Notes under the pieces: generated by a model
Seen by the model: only the letters and a program-made list of their open reading frames with translations
Database searches by the model: none
Told to the model about the DNA's origin: nothing
Assembly: GCA_964506325.1 (NCBI GenBank)
Contig: CAZDLO010000167.1
Span: 1-5,512 of the forward strand
Source: CAINVV01 sp964506325
GTDB lineage: Bacteria > Bacteroidota > Bacteroidia > Bacteroidales > Prolixibacteraceae
DNA length: 5,512 bases
Reading direction: 5' to 3'
Made by a program: the position numbers and the translations under genes
Part shown: positions 4,950 to 5,512 of the stretch, piece by piece
How the letters are laid out: each line of letters begins with the position of its first letter
Position numbering within the stretch: the stretch's first letter is position 1

Positions 4950-5512
4950 ATGAAAAATTCAATTAAACTGTTTTCCTTAATCGCCATCCTGGCAACATCA
5001 CTGACTACTTTTAGTTGCAATAAAGATGATTCAACTGAGGCAATGGCGACGCACACAATTACAGACGTAGCTTCATCAAACCCCGATTTTTCTTCCCTGG
5101 TACTTGCATTGAAAAAAACAGGCCTTGATGCAGCTCTTATGAATTCCGCTTCAAACTTTACGGTCTTTGCACCAACAAACGCAGCTTTTGCTTCTCTTCT
5201 AACTGAATTGAAAGTCTCATCCTTAAATGACATCCCTGCTGAAACACTTAAGAAGGTATTACTATATCACGTTAAGTCAGGAAAAGCGCTTTCTTCACAG
5301 ATTACCACCGGTTATTATTCAACAATGGCTAACGGGCCCGAAGCAAATTCATATCTCTCCATGTATGTTGATATGGCCAGTACACAGATAAATGGCCGTT
5401 CAAAGATTACTAAGACGGATATTTTAGCTGACAATGGTGTAATTCATGTTATTGACAAGGTAATTTTACCAATGACCATTGCCGATAATGCAATTGCCAA
5501 TCCGGTGTTTAG
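4950..5512 (+). CDS. Fasciclin (FAS1) domain lipoprotein, 3' end cut by the window
   Basis: The first 187 codons are present and the frame is open at the right edge. Residues 1-22 form a signal peptide with Cys23 in TTFSC as the likely lipidated residue. CNKDDS after it resembles the Lys-Asp-Asp type of lipoprotein export signal known in Bacteroidota, so display on the cell surface is plausible. One whole FAS1 domain spans about 36-175, with box H1 FTVFAPTNAAF at 70-80, the central YH at 106-107 and box H2 GVIHVIDKVILP at 163-174. The next residues, TIADNAIANPVF, repeat the domain's opening TITDVASSNPDF (37-48), so a second FAS1 domain probably follows. FAS1 domains serve in adhesion and extracellular matrix binding in many organisms; the target here is unknown. 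The ATG at 4950 is chosen because it gives the full signal peptide. Transcribed away from the peptidase gene; distance uncertain because of the gap. Confidence 0.93.
   Translation, partial: MKNSIKLFSLIAILATSLTTFSCNKDDSTEAMATHTITDVASSNPDFSSLVLALKKTGLDAALMNSASNFTVFAPTNAAFASLLTELKVSSLNDIPAETLKKVLLYHVKSGKALSSQITTGYYSTMANGPEANSYLSMYVDMASTQINGRSKITKTDILADNGVIHVIDKVILPMTIADNAIANPVF

Noticed and set aside
4934..5233. 99-codon minus-strand ORF
   Set aside because: It is antisense to the well-supported fasciclin gene and has no features of its own.

Overview
The window looks like a chromosomal piece from a member of the Bacteroidota. The evidence is two lipoprotein genes with A/T-rich leaders lacking a Shine-Dalgarno sequence, a TAnnTTTG-type promoter box, a Lys-Asp-Asp surface-export-like signal after one lipoprotein cysteine, and the type of proteins encoded. 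It is probably a draft or metagenome assembly, because a run of exactly ten Ns sits at 4666-4675. I cannot name a genus.

Only two protein genes are well supported. A complete 996-residue zinc metallopeptidase of the M16C (presequence protease, PreP/Cym1) type lies on the minus strand at 1060-4050 and carries a lipoprotein signal peptide. A fasciclin (FAS1) domain lipoprotein starts on the plus strand at 4950 and runs off the right edge. They are divergent, about 900 bases apart, with the assembly gap between them, so nothing shows that they work together. Both are probably anchored in the cell envelope: one would degrade peptides, the other resembles adhesion or matrix proteins.

The rest (1-1059 and 4051-4949) is almost gene-free but not featureless. 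Positions 1-405 hold a run of possible RNA helices, including a long imperfect hairpin at 102-149, ending in a convincing plus-strand intrinsic terminator (368-407). Positions 513-674 hold a doubtful 53-codon minus-strand ORF that contains an exact Bacteroidota -7 box. Positions 830-907 hold two strong adjacent hairpins, the outer of which is probably the terminator of the peptidase gene. Positions 4051-4665 hold scattered hairpins and a probable plus-strand terminator just before the gap. Positions 4676-4949, right of the gap, are extremely A/T-rich and contain a perfect 10-bp inverted repeat and a pair of mutually exclusive helices, one of which would cover the start of the fasciclin gene.

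I found no IS element, CRISPR array, tRNA, rRNA or recognisable defence system. The most interesting unexplained parts are the possible structured RNA at the left end and the possible switch-like leader of the fasciclin gene. Both are inferences from base pairing alone.
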